Positions 46,604 through 55,025 of a stretch of 64,000 nucleotides of DNA are shown here, piece by piece (the stretch's first letter is position 1; every line of letters begins with the position of its first letter). The stretch is from NCBI RefSeq assembly GCF_002008365.1, contig NZ_MRDL01000046.1, forward strand, positions 102,035 to 166,034, in the 5' to 3' direction. Below the pieces are notes generated by a model. The model made no database searches. It saw only the letters and a program-made list of their open reading frames with translations, and had not been told where the DNA came from. Made by a program: the position numbers and the translations under genes. The DNA comes from Rhizobium leguminosarum bv. viciae USDA 2370 (GTDB taxonomy: Bacteria; Pseudomonadota; Alphaproteobacteria; Rhizobiales; Rhizobiaceae).

Positions 46604-47858
46604 TGCTCCCCAGCGATTTTCTGAATGTCTCGAGATTGCGGTGCAGATTAGCCCGCGTCATCAGATGTCCACGATCGATCAGCGCCTGTGCTGACGAGTG
46701 CAATGCTTTCGCCGCCGCCTGATCGCGGCGCGCCAGACGCTGAAACAGCCGCTCTATGCCCGCCTCGTTTCCCGCTCCAGGGCCGAAGACCAGTTGCGCC
46801 TTGTCCGCAAGCAGATGGAGCACGAACTGTCCGGTCATCCGGCCATCATTGCCCGACAGGCGCAGCAGACGCGCCGTCGCGTCGATCGCGGCAGACTTCG
46901 ACAGCTCGATGTTTCCGGATGTCTCGTTCAAGGCAGGCCCGAAGCGATAGGCGCCGCGCCAGAAACAAATGGCTGCAACGACGAGCAACACTCCCCAGAT
47001 GACGGACAGCGGATAGGCGAAAAACCGCTTGAAATCGGAGGCAGAGCGCTCGTAGGTCCGGCCCTCATCCGCCGGTTTCTTGCTATCCAGAGGCAAGCCT
47101 GATGTATCCAGATAGGCCGGCCGCTTCTGGCCCGCTCCGCGCAACAGCGTCACGAGCGACACGGCAAAGGAGGCGTTATCGGCGAGAGCCAGTCCATGAT
47201 TGTTCAACAGGTCGGGATCCGACAGCAGATAGATGTTGGGGTCGTCCTCGCCACGCAGGAGCAGTGCGCCCGACGGTGTGCCCGCGAGCTCCTCCCAACC
47301 ACCCGGGAGGCTCGACCGTTCGAAGGTTTGCGCCTGATAGAGGGCGATACTGATGGGCTGCCCCGGGTACAGCTGCGGCTGCGCCTCTTCAAAATCGGTG
47401 CTGCTACGGGCGAAGCCAAAATCTGAATAACCGATCTTGTCGAGTTCGCTGCCGATATCGGCGAGATCGACCAGTCTCGATTTGCTGGCAATACCATCCG
47501 TTGAAACGCTGCCCTGCCACTTCGGCAAAATGATCAGCGTTGGCAGGGCATAGCGGTTTGACTCCCGGATCGGACTTTCCGGGCCTGCATCATCCGCTTC
47601 CTCGTTTACCTGAGGTGCGACAGTCTCGCCTTGGCGTATCGACAAGGGAATGATGCGCAGCGAGATTTCCGAACGCGCTCGGGCGACATGAGGGTCGGAT
47701 CGGACGACAGGGATACCCTTGGCTTGCAGCCACGATTCCAACGCCTTGTTGCCGAGGGCTGAGCGGTCGAAATCGCTGCCGCGCGACAGCGCAAAGACTG
47801 CCAGCGCCGCCAGCGCAAGCAACAGCCCCAGAAACAGAAGAGGGCCCGAGTTACGCAT
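46584..47858 (-). CDS. DUF4350-domain membrane protein
   Basis: 424 residues. An N-terminal helix (about 7-25) leads to a periplasmic domain related to GATase/DUF4350 (SALGNKALESWLQAKGIPVV, LIILPKW, YLLSDPDLLNNHGLALADNA) and a second helix near 290-308. A helical cytosolic tail follows. DUF4350 proteins occur almost only in MoxR/DUF58 gene clusters. It overlaps the DUF4129-like gene by 8 bases and the MoxR gene by 20, so the cluster is tightly coupled. Confidence 0.83.
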   Translation of the reverse strand: MRNSGPLLFLGLLLALAALAVFALSRGSDFDRSALGNKALESWLQAKGIPVVRSDPHVARARSEISLRIIPLSIRQGETVAPQVNEEADDAGPESPIRESNRYALPTLIILPKWQGSVSTDGIASKSRLVDLADIGSELDKIGYSDFGFARSSTDFEEAQPQLYPGQPISIALYQAQTFERSSLPGGWEELAGTPSGALLLRGEDDPNIYLLSDPDLLNNHGLALADNASFAVSLVTLLRGAGQKRPAYLDTSGLPLDSKKPADEGRTYERSASDFKRFFAYPLSVIWGVLLVVAAICFWRGAYRFGPALNETSGNIELSKSAAIDATARLLRLSGNDGRMTGQFVLHLLADKAQLVFGPGAGNEAGIERLFQRLARRDQAAAKALHSSAQALIDRGHLMTRANLHRNLETFRKSLGSIDLGSR

Positions 47859-48606
47859 TGGCCACTCTGCCTGATGATAGCAAGCCGCGCGCGGTCGTAA
47901 GAAGGACGCTAAAATGGCTTTCCGCGAGCGTGCGGCCGCCGTAATGAACGAGCTCCACTGCGGTCAGAAAATTTTCAAGCCGATCGCGGTCGGGCATGTT
48001 GCTCGGTAGACGGGCGAAAACAGCCCGCTCCGTATCCGAACGGAAAAGCCGTGTTCCGGTCACGTCAGCCGCGTGAAGCAGGCAATGTCTGAGCAGCAGG
48101 ACAAGCGCCTGCCGTCGATCCGCCATGGCGGCAATGCGGTGCAGGAAGTCGCTCGGCTTTTCCTCGGCCTCGGCTGCCGATATGCGCCAGCTTTCCGGCG
48201 CCTCCCCCTGCCGCTTGATGTCGCGTGGGGCCGATGAAAGCAAGACGCCGCCATTACCGAAGCGGATCCACAAGCCGATGACCAGGATGAGACCGACAAG
48301 CACGACGGCAACCGCCAGAGACCCGCTGACGACCGGCTCCCGCGGGATCATCAACGGTTTGCGTTGTGGTGACGATGTTGTCGTATTCGACGCCGGTTCG
48401 ACCTTTGGAGAGGCATCGCCATAGACGAGCGTGCAGCGCAATCCATTCTGCTGGCACTGCGCCGCATATTCGGCTCCGACGGCGCTCCTTTGATGATCAC
48501 CGCCCCCAATCTGCTGACTGTCACTTCCCTGCGCCTGCGCAAGTGAAAACTGAGCCGAGGCGGCGAGCAACAAAGCCGCCAGCAGGCCGAGGTTGCGGAT
48601 GACCAT
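47851..48606 (-). CDS. DUF4129-like membrane protein
   Basis: 251 residues. A signal peptide (MVIRNLGLLAALLLAASAQF) leads to a short periplasmic part with two Cys and a membrane helix (about 97-115). The C-terminal helical domain (DFLHRIAAMADRRQALVLLLRH...AVFARLP...FLTAVELVHYGGRTLAE) matches the C-terminal DUF4129 segment seen in transglutaminase-linked MoxR systems. The transglutaminase itself is absent. The stop and the DUF4350 start overlap by 8 bases. Confidence 0.7.
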   Translation of the reverse strand: MVIRNLGLLAALLLAASAQFSLAQAQGSDSQQIGGGDHQRSAVGAEYAAQCQQNGLRCTLVYGDASPKVEPASNTTTSSPQRKPLMIPREPVVSGSLAVAVVLVGLILVIGLWIRFGNGGVLLSSAPRDIKRQGEAPESWRISAAEAEEKPSDFLHRIAAMADRRQALVLLLRHCLLHAADVTGTRLFRSDTERAVFARLPSNMPDRDRLENFLTAVELVHYGGRTLAESHFSVLLTTARGLLSSGRVANA

Positions 48607-48609
48607 GCT

Positions 48610-49056
48610 CTAGGCGAAGACTTCTGCTCTCACTTCGGGGCGCAGAGGATCGGGCCCGAACTTGTTCGGACCCTCCGTGCCCCTGAGCACGCAAATCACC
48701 AACATCGCAAGGCCTGCAATGAAACCGACGGCGGGAATCATGTTCAGGATGAACAGTGCGAGATACCACCAAGCGGAAATGTTGCGATCATGGAAGCGGC
48801 GAACCTGAAGAGATATCTGCGGCAAAAACATTGCAAGCGCGAACAATCCACCGACGGCCCCGAAAGCGAATAACACTGACGAAGGTCCATCCTGAATATC
48901 GGAAAAGGCACCGGCCAAACTGGCCACGATTAGAAGTGCGATCCCTACAAGCACATAGAACAGTTGAAACCACCAGAACTCCGAGCGGGAGGCCCTGCCG
49001 GAAAAGGTTGCATATTTCTGCGTTAGAACAGTCCGAACGGCTTCAGTAAACCCCAT
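48610..49056 (-). CDS. DUF805 family membrane protein
   Basis: 148 residues with four helices and the DUF805 landmarks: YATFSGRASRSEFWWFQLFY near the start and LQVRRFHDRNISAWWYLALF in the third helix. Small inner-membrane protein, function unknown. It is the first gene of the operon, 3 bases before the DUF4129-like gene, and may or may not belong to the MoxR system functionally. Confidence 0.88.
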   Translation of the reverse strand: MGFTEAVRTVLTQKYATFSGRASRSEFWWFQLFYVLVGIALLIVASLAGAFSDIQDGPSSVLFAFGAVGGLFALAMFLPQISLQVRRFHDRNISAWWYLALFILNMIPAVGFIAGLAMLVICVLRGTEGPNKFGPDPLRPEVRAEVFA

Positions 49057-49307
49057 TTCAATGCCCCCATTTATGCTGACGCAAGCGCGGTGATCCCCGG
49101 TCTCACTATCCTCTTGCTCGCAGTCATTTCAGACGAAAAACAGCTACAATTCAAACGTAGAAATTGCAATAAGTTGGTTGCATCGGGTCATTATTTTAAA
49201 AGCAATGCTTAACGCGTTGAGATTTTCACCTCGATGACCGCAAGGTGGACGTGAAGGTCCCTGACCTGTTGGGGAGAATTTCACCCGTTTAACGGGCTGT
49301 TTCCGCC

Positions 49308-50213
49308 TTACGCTCCCAACTGCATGACAAGCGATTGATGGCAGTGCACGCCGACGAGCACGCCTGAGGCGGAGGCGAGTGTGGCATTGTGCATGGCGCT
49401 GGCCGCATCGCCGGCGGCGAAGACACCCTTGACGGTGGTTTCCTTGTTGTCACCGGTGCGGATGATCGGCCCGAACGGGCCGCCGTCGAAGGCGCAGCCG
49501 AGCTGTTCGGCAACCGGGCTCGCCATTGCCGTTTTCGGCGCGACGAACACGGCATCGAGCGGCACGACGCGGCCATCGGCGAGGCGAACGGCCTCGAGCT
49601 TCGGATTGTCGCCCAACAATTCGACGATAGGGCTGCGTTCGATCCGAACGCCCCGGGCGCTCAGCTTCAGCAATTGCTCTTCATCGGGCTCGAATAGCGC
49701 CTGGGTGAAAAAGGTCGTTACTCCCCAGTCCGGAATCATCATGGCCGAATGGGCCGAATGCGGATGGTTTGCGAGAACGCCGAGCTTGCCGCCGCCCACC
49801 TCGTAACCGTGGCAATAGGGGCAGTGCAGCGCGGAGCGGCCCCATCGCTCCTTGAGGCCGGGGATCTCGGGCAGCGTGTCGCTGACGCCGGTTGCGAGCA
49901 CGATGCGCGCGGCTCGTTCTTCGCCGCCGTCTTCGGTGCCGACAATGAACGCGTCACCATCCCTCCGTGCCCGAACGACTTTCCCCTGGCGGATGGTGAT
50001 GGTCGGATAAAGCGAAAGCTGCTGCTTTCCCTCTTGCATGATCGCCGCCGGCGTTTGGCCGTCCTGGCCGAGGAAGCCGTGCGACGCTTCAGAAAACCGA
50101 TTGCGCGGCGCGCCGGCGTCAACCAGCAGAACCCGCCGCCGTGCCCGGGCCAGCTGCATCGCTGCCGACAAGCCGGCGAAGTTTCCGCCGATGACGATGG
50201 CTTCGAACGACAT
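49308..50213 (-). CDS. NAD(P)/FAD-dependent oxidoreductase, thioredoxin-reductase-like
   Basis: 301 residues from the ATG at 50213. FAD site VIGGNFAGLSAAMQLARARR, redox CxxC in LHCPYCHGYE, a second nucleotide motif in the middle (VGGGKLGVLANH, degenerate), and FAAGDAASAMHN near the end. Length and fold match low-molecular-weight thioredoxin reductases, but the GxGxxA of the NADPH site is weak, so electron donor and partner are uncertain. It is divergent from an Rrf2 gene across an inverted repeat at 50251-50289, which probably controls it. Confidence 0.87.
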   Translation of the reverse strand: MSFEAIVIGGNFAGLSAAMQLARARRRVLLVDAGAPRNRFSEASHGFLGQDGQTPAAIMQEGKQQLSLYPTITIRQGKVVRARRDGDAFIVGTEDGGEERAARIVLATGVSDTLPEIPGLKERWGRSALHCPYCHGYEVGGGKLGVLANHPHSAHSAMMIPDWGVTTFFTQALFEPDEEQLLKLSARGVRIERSPIVELLGDNPKLEAVRLADGRVVPLDAVFVAPKTAMASPVAEQLGCAFDGGPFGPIIRTGDNKETTVKGVFAAGDAASAMHNATLASASGVLVGVHCHQSLVMQLGA

Positions 50214-50250
50214 GGAACTCTCCCTTGATATGGAACTCACGACTCAACAT

Positions 50251-50289
50251 AAGTTACATGATCTGGCGCCGTCAAGCATCATGTTACTT
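50251..50289. promoter_or_regulatory. inverted repeat, probable Rrf2-regulator operator
   Basis: Arms AAGTTACATGAT (50251-50262) and ATCATGTTACTT (50278-50289) are reverse complements at 11 of 12 positions, with a 15-base spacer. They lie in the 131-base gap between the divergent oxidoreductase and Rrf2 genes. A third partial copy (TTGTTACG, 50293-50300) follows. Position and symmetry fit an autoregulated operator that also controls the oxidoreductase. Confidence 0.65.
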
Positions 50290-50344
50290 GTCTTGTTACG
50301 ATCCGCTTGCGATAATGACCCGCCCGATCGACAGGAAGAGAACC

Positions 50345-50800
50345 ATGCGCAACGACAGCCGCCTTTCACGCATGCTGCACGTGCTGATCCACATGGATAA
50401 GCACCAGCACGCTTCGACCTCCGACATGATTGCGAAAATGCTGAACACCAATCCCGTCGTCGTCCGCCGCACCATGGCCGGTCTTCGCGAACAGGGCTAC
50501 GTCCGCTCCGAAAAAGGCCATGGCGGCGGCTGGACGCTGGTACGTCCGCTGTCCGAGATCACCCTGCTCGACGTCTACAACGCCATCGGCGAACCGCATC
50601 TCTTCGCCATTGGCCCGGCCGACGACCAGCCGCAATGCCTTGTGGAACAGGCGGTGAATGTCGCCCTTGGCGACGCGATGAAGGAAGCCCAGGCCCTGCT
50701 GCTGCGACGATTGGACAGCGTGACGCTGGACAAAATCGCAGCCGACTTCGAGGCAAAACTGACCGCGCTCCCGGCCACATCCTATTCCTGCGCTTCTTGA
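50345..50800 (+). CDS. Rrf2-family transcriptional regulator
   Basis: 151 residues from the ATG at 50345 with a GGAAGAG site. Winged helix LLNTN-type segment (MLNTNPVVVRRTMAGLREQG) and wing SEKGHGGGWTLVRP, then LSEITLLDVYNAIGEP, the Rrf2 signature. Only one cysteine follows (PQCLVEQ), so the three-Cys FeS site of IscR/NsrR is missing; this resembles the YwnA/redox or ligand-sensing branch. Divergent from the oxidoreductase gene it likely represses. Confidence 0.88.
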   Translation: MRNDSRLSRMLHVLIHMDKHQHASTSDMIAKMLNTNPVVVRRTMAGLREQGYVRSEKGHGGGWTLVRPLSEITLLDVYNAIGEPHLFAIGPADDQPQCLVEQAVNVALGDAMKEAQALLLRRLDSVTLDKIAADFEAKLTALPATSYSCAS

Positions 50801-50807
50801 GCGGGGA

Positions 50808-50952
50808 TTACGTCCTGCGGTAGAGGAAATAACGGCCCTCCTTCACGTCGGCAGGCAGAGGCAGAAGCTCGGGGTGCTCCAGCGGCAGACCACCGACGGC
50901 GCCGCCGCTACGGGCGAGCACGCCGGCCCAACCGTCTCGTGGCAAGCGCACA
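50808..50952 (-). pseudogene. C-terminal remnant of a SAM-dependent methyltransferase
   Basis: Codons up to the stop at 50808 give AGVLARSGGAVGGLPLEHPE then KEGRYFLYRRT. This aligns closely with the end of the complete methyltransferase at 53145-53624 (AGVLAHNGVAVSGLPLQHPE, KEGRYFLYRRT). Upstream of 50952 similarity ends and no SAM-binding part is present. About 80% of bases match by eye over 140 positions. Same strand as the full copy, so the two are direct repeats flanking the ABC exporter gene. Confidence 0.72.
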
Positions 50953-51277
50953 AGGTGTGTCGTTTCCGCATCACTTTCCGTAAGGTTGCAAAAATCCGCT
51001 TGGCAATGGCGCATTGCTTCGGTACAAAACGCTCACCGCTTTAGTTCGAACACAAGGGAGGCGTTGCATGCCAGCAATCATCGAAACCTTCCCGTGCGGA
51101 ATGTCCCGACGCTAGGTCATTTCCATTCGCGGCCCGCCTTAAGCGCGCCCGACATGCGGTTTTCCCTTAATTCATAGCCCGATTGATCTGACGGGATCAT
51201 TTCGTCTCCCGCTTGGGCTGTGCCATCCAACTCTCTATTTTGAGGACCGGTCGCCGACACGGCGCCGAGCGATTAAA

Positions 51278-53068
51278 ATGACTCGCAAGAAGCTCGATTT
51301 CCGCGCCGATGCCTATCGCCATGTGCTCGGCTTTGTTTTCCATCATTGGCGCCATCGGCCTGTCTTGGTGGGCGGTATCATCGTGTTGGTGATATCAAGC
51401 ACCCTGGCAGAAGTCATGGTGCCGGTTTTCTCAGGCGAGATCGTCGATGCCATTGCCGGCGGCAATGCGGCTGACCGGGCGCTGCGCGCCTTCGTCATCG
51501 TCGTGGCTCTGGGCCTGACCAGCGTGGCACTGCGCTGGTTCATCTTCAACGGCATCATCCGGCTGACGCTGCGCACCATGGCGGATGTGGTCAATAACGG
51601 TTTCCACAAGGTGCAGCGGTTCTCGACCGACTGGCACGCCAACAGCTTTGCCGGTTCGACGGTGCGCAAGATCACCCGCGGCATGTGGGCGCTCGACGCG
51701 CTTAACGATCTGCTGCTGGTAGCGCTGCTGCCGTCCATCGTCATGCTGGTCGGCGCCAGCATCGTGCTCGGCAGCTACTGGCCCATCATGGGCCTGATCG
51801 TGGCTGCGGGCTCGCTGATCTATATCGGTGTCACCGTGGCGCTTTCCATGGGCTTCGTGTCGCCGGCGGCAAGGCTTGCCAATGCCTGGGACACCAAGCT
51901 TGGTGGCGCACTGGCGGATGCCATCAGCTGCAATTCGGTGGTCAAGGCCTTCGGGGCCGAGAGCCGCGAAGAGACGCGACTGGGCCAGGTGCTGGCCAGA
52001 TGGGACAGCCGCACGCGGCGGACATGGAAGCGCGGCACATTGAGCGGCACGATCCAGGGCTTCATGATGGTTTCCATGCAGGCCGGTATTTTGGGAACGG
52101 GCCTGGTGATGTGGCAGCAGGGGCTGGCGACGCCTGGCGACATCACCTTCGTGCTGGCCATGTTCTTCGTTCTGCAAGGCTATCTGCGCAATGTCGGCCA
52201 GGACATCCGCAATCTGCAGCGTGCCGTCAACGACATGGAAGAACTGGTGCTGCTCGACAAGATGCCGCTTGGCATCGAGGACAAGCCGAACGCCAAGCCT
52301 ATCAAGATTGGCGAGGGCGAGATCGTCTTCGATCGCGTGACCTTCCAATATGGCGCTCATCCCACCCCGCTTTATGAGGATTTTTCGGTCATCATCAAGC
52401 CGGGTGAGCGCGTGGGCCTGGTGGGGCATTCGGGCTCCGGCAAGACCACCTTCGTCAAGCTCATCCAGCGCCTCTATGACGTGAACTCGGGCGCAATCCG
52501 CATTGACGGGCAGGATATCGCAGGTGTTAGGCAATCCAGCCTGCGCGGCCAGATCGCCATCGTGCAGCAGGAGCCCATTCTGTTCCACCGCACGCTGGCG
52601 GAAAACATCGCCTATAGCAGGCCGAACGCCTCGCGCCGCGAGATCGAGCACGCAGCGAAACAGGCGAGCGCCCACGACTTCATCATGGACCTTCCCAAGG
52701 GCTATGAGACACTGGTGGGGGAACGCGGCGTCAAGCTGTCGGGCGGCGAGCGGCAGCGTGTCGCCATTGCCCGTGCCTTCCTGGCTGATGCGCCGGTGCT
52801 GATCCTGGACGAAGCGACATCGAGCCTCGACAGTGAGAGCGAAGTGCAGATCCAGCAGGCCATGGAACGCCTGATGAGCGGCCGCACGACGCTTGTCATC
52901 GCGCACCGGCTGTCCACGGTGCGAGCGCTGGACCGGCTGCTGGTCTTCGACAAGGGAAATATCGTTGAAGAAGGCGACCACCAGGCGCTGATCCGGCTTA
53001 ACAACGGTATCTATCGCCGGCTGTTCGAACGGCAGGCGCTGGAACTGACCAAGGGTCTGGTGGCGTGA
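51278..53068 (+). CDS. ABC exporter, fused permease-ATPase (MsbA/multidrug type)
   Basis: 596 residues. An N-terminal six-helix ABC exporter domain (about 20-310) precedes an ATPase domain (about 340-585) with Walker A GHSGSGKTT, Q-loop IVQQEPILFHRTLAENIAYS, signature LSGGERQR, Walker B VLILDEATSSLDSESE and switch HRLST. One half-transporter per chain, so it works as a homodimer. Typical substrates are lipids, drugs or peptides. It stands between a methyltransferase remnant and the intact methyltransferase. A terminator-like hairpin follows at 53078-53120. Confidence 0.9.
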   Translation: MTRKKLDFRADAYRHVLGFVFHHWRHRPVLVGGIIVLVISSTLAEVMVPVFSGEIVDAIAGGNAADRALRAFVIVVALGLTSVALRWFIFNGIIRLTLRTMADVVNNGFHKVQRFSTDWHANSFAGSTVRKITRGMWALDALNDLLLVALLPSIVMLVGASIVLGSYWPIMGLIVAAGSLIYIGVTVALSMGFVSPAARLANAWDTKLGGALADAISCNSVVKAFGAESREETRLGQVLARWDSRTRRTWKRGTLSGTIQGFMMVSMQAGILGTGLVMWQQGLATPGDITFVLAMFFVLQGYLRNVGQDIRNLQRAVNDMEELVLLDKMPLGIEDKPNAKPIKIGEGEIVFDRVTFQYGAHPTPLYEDFSVIIKPGERVGLVGHSGSGKTTFVKLIQRLYDVNSGAIRIDGQDIAGVRQSSLRGQIAIVQQEPILFHRTLAENIAYSRPNASRREIEHAAKQASAHDFIMDLPKGYETLVGERGVKLSGGERQRVAIARAFLADAPVLILDEATSSLDSESEVQIQQAMERLMSGRTTLVIAHRLSTVRALDRLLVFDKGNIVEEGDHQALIRLNNGIYRRLFERQALELTKGLVA

Positions 53069-53077
53069 ACCGAAACA

Positions 53078-53120
53078 CTACAGCGCCCCGCTTCTTTTCA
53101 GACGCGCAAGGACGCTGTAG
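53078..53120. terminator. stem-loop after the ABC exporter gene
   Basis: Arms CTACAGCG / CGCTGTAG with an internal T-rich loop (CTTCTTTTC). This sequence is a common rhizobial intergenic palindrome. It begins 10 bases after the exporter stop, between two convergent genes, so it can terminate both. Confidence 0.6.
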
Positions 53121-53144
53121 CACTTTGAATTGCGGCAGATTCCT

Positions 53145-53624
53145 TTACGTCCTCCGATAGAGGAAATAACGGCCTTCCTTGATCCCGTCTGGCAGCGGCA
53201 GCGCCACCAGCTCGGGATGCTGCAGCGGCAGCCCGCTGACGGCGACGCCGTTATGGGCAAGCACGCCGGCCATCAGCTGTGGCAACCACGTCAGTGTCAC
53301 CGCGTCGACCTCGTCATGGCCGGTGCCGATATCGGCATGGGCAAGGGCTGCACCGATGCCGACGAAGGCCTGGCCGGACTCGCGGATATTGCCAGTGACC
53401 ATGTCTTGCGCCTCTGGTGTCGAGGCCGAATAGGAACGGACTTCCCAGTCGAAAGCGACAATGCGCCGGCCGGGAAAGTTCTCGCGCAGGTGATCATAGG
53501 TGCGGCCGTTGCCAAGGCCGAACTCCAGAACCGGGCCCTCAATTTCCCCCACCAGATCGATGATCGAGTTCAGAATGTCGCGTTGAGCCGTCAACCGGCG
53601 AATGAAGCTGTCGAGGCGGCTCAT
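53145..53624 (-). CDS. class I SAM-dependent methyltransferase
   Basis: 159 residues. The SAM loop is GPVLEFGLGNGRTYDHLREN, followed by IVAFDWEV and VTLTWLPQLMAGVLAHNG. It is short for a class I enzyme and keeps little beyond the Rossmann core; the C-terminal LPLQHPELVALPL and GRYFLYRRT recur in the remnant at 50808-50952. Substrate unknown. No gene is coupled to it. Confidence 0.78.
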   Translation of the reverse strand: MSRLDSFIRRLTAQRDILNSIIDLVGEIEGPVLEFGLGNGRTYDHLRENFPGRRIVAFDWEVRSYSASTPEAQDMVTGNIRESGQAFVGIGAALAHADIGTGHDEVDAVTLTWLPQLMAGVLAHNGVAVSGLPLQHPELVALPLPDGIKEGRYFLYRRT

Positions 53625-53661
53625 CTAATCCGTATCCGTCATGAAATCGTTAGCGGTCCTG

Positions 53662-53712
53662 GAGCAATTCCAGCAAAAAGTGCGGCAGCGGTTTTGCGTT
53701 CGGAATTGCGTA
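53662..53712. repeat. rhizobial palindromic repeat
   Basis: Arms GAGCAATTCC / GGAATTGCG with inner GCAAAA / TTTTGC, followed by a related stretch to about 53765 (AGAGCGTTTCC ... GGAAACC). It is of the widespread 'GCAATTCC...GGAATTGC' intergenic repeat type in Rhizobiaceae. Located between divergent genes just upstream of the DUF3095 gene. Confidence 0.65.
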
Positions 53713-53849
53713 AAAACAAAAAGATAGAGCGTTTCCGAGTGTCCCGGAAACCAGAAAAGGCTCTAACACATGAAACCTCGCCAAGTCGATTGCCGTAAAT
53801 GGGAATTGGCGTTGCAGTGGCAACATGGGTCTGTGCTAAGCTCGATGAC

Positions 53850-55025
53850 ATGAAAACCGTGACCGACGAAGATTTCTTTGCCGAAGTGCCGCTCTTCAGC
53901 GAATTCGAGGGCGTGACCGACGCCGCCAACTACCGGCCGCTGCCGGATGGATGGGTGATGGCGCTCGCCGATATCGTCGGCTCGACGCAGGCGATCGGCG
54001 CCGGCCGTTACAAGGACGTCAACATGGCGGGCGCCAGCGTCATTTCAGCGGTGTTGAATGCCGTCGGCAAGGGCGACTATCCCTTCGTCTTCGGCGGCGA
54101 CGGCGCGCTGATCGCACTTCCGGGTTCACTGGAGGCGGCGGCACGCGAGGCTCTTGCCGCCGCGCAGGTCTGGGTCGAGGAGGATCTGAACCTGGTGCTG
54201 CGCATCGCCATCGTGCCGGTCGCCGACACCCGCGCCGAGGGCCTCGACGTCCGCGTCGCACGTTACTCCGCAAGCCCTTATGTCACCTATGCGATGTTCT
54301 GGGGCGGCGGCACCAGCTGGGCCGAAAGACAGATGAAACTCGGCCGTTACGGCATTGCCCGCGCGCCCGCTGGAACCCGCCCGGATCTCACCGGTCTCTC
54401 CTGCCGGTGGAGCCCGATCGATGCTAGAAACGGCGAGATCGTCTCGATTATCGCCGTGCCCGGCGAAGGCCGGCCAGGCCGGGAATTTCAAGAGCTCGTC
54501 AGCGGCATCGTCGCCATCACCACCGAGCAGAACCGGGACAGCCATCCGGTACCGGCCGATGGTCCGGACCTTGCCTTCTCGCTGCATGGTATCAATCGCG
54601 AGGCCAAGGCCACCGCGCCACCCAGCCGGCGGTTGTGGCAGAAGCTCTTCATCTTCCTGCAGCTCGGCATCACCGTCGCGTGCTACAGGCTCGGCATTCC
54701 GCTCGGCCGCTTCGATGCCCGCCGCTACAAGCGCGACGTCGCCGACAATTCCGATTTCCGCAAGTTCGACGACGGGCTGAAGATGACGATCGACGTCGAC
54801 GCCGAACACCTGAAGCGCATCGAGACTTTGCTGCAACAGGCCCAAGCCAAGGGTGTGGCCCGCTACGGCCTGCATCGGCAATCCTCAGCGCTGATGACCT
54901 GCTTCGTGCCGACGCCGATCGCGCGCGATCACATCCATTTCATCGATGGCGCCGCCGGCGGTTATGCGGTGGCCGCCAGCCAGATCACCGGCAAGTCGCT
55001 TTCGGCTGTTTCCGTCACGCCTTGA
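53850..55025 (+). CDS. DUF3095 protein with class III cyclase-like fold
   Basis: 391 residues from the ATG at 53850; a start at 53799 is possible but lies by the repeat and has no better site. The N-terminal segment VMALADIVGSTQAIGAG...FVFGGDGALIALPG mirrors the two metal-binding motifs of class III nucleotidyl cyclases (ADIVGST, GGDG). The remainder is specific to DUF3095. No cyclase activity is known to me for this family, and the adenine-binding and transition-state residues are not evident, so the product may only bind nucleotides. Tail-to-tail overlap of 11 bases with the dehydrogenase gene. Confidence 0.83.
   Translation: MKTVTDEDFFAEVPLFSEFEGVTDAANYRPLPDGWVMALADIVGSTQAIGAGRYKDVNMAGASVISAVLNAVGKGDYPFVFGGDGALIALPGSLEAAAREALAAAQVWVEEDLNLVLRIAIVPVADTRAEGLDVRVARYSASPYVTYAMFWGGGTSWAERQMKLGRYGIARAPAGTRPDLTGLSCRWSPIDARNGEIVSIIAVPGEGRPGREFQELVSGIVAITTEQNRDSHPVPADGPDLAFSLHGINREAKATAPPSRRLWQKLFIFLQLGITVACYRLGIPLGRFDARRYKRDVADNSDFRKFDDGLKMTIDVDAEHLKRIETLLQQAQAKGVARYGLHRQSSALMTCFVPTPIARDHIHFIDGAAGGYAVAASQITGKSLSAVSVTP

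Noticed and set aside
51431..52981. 516-codon open frame on the minus strand
   Set aside because: Antisense to the ABC exporter; no recognisable protein.
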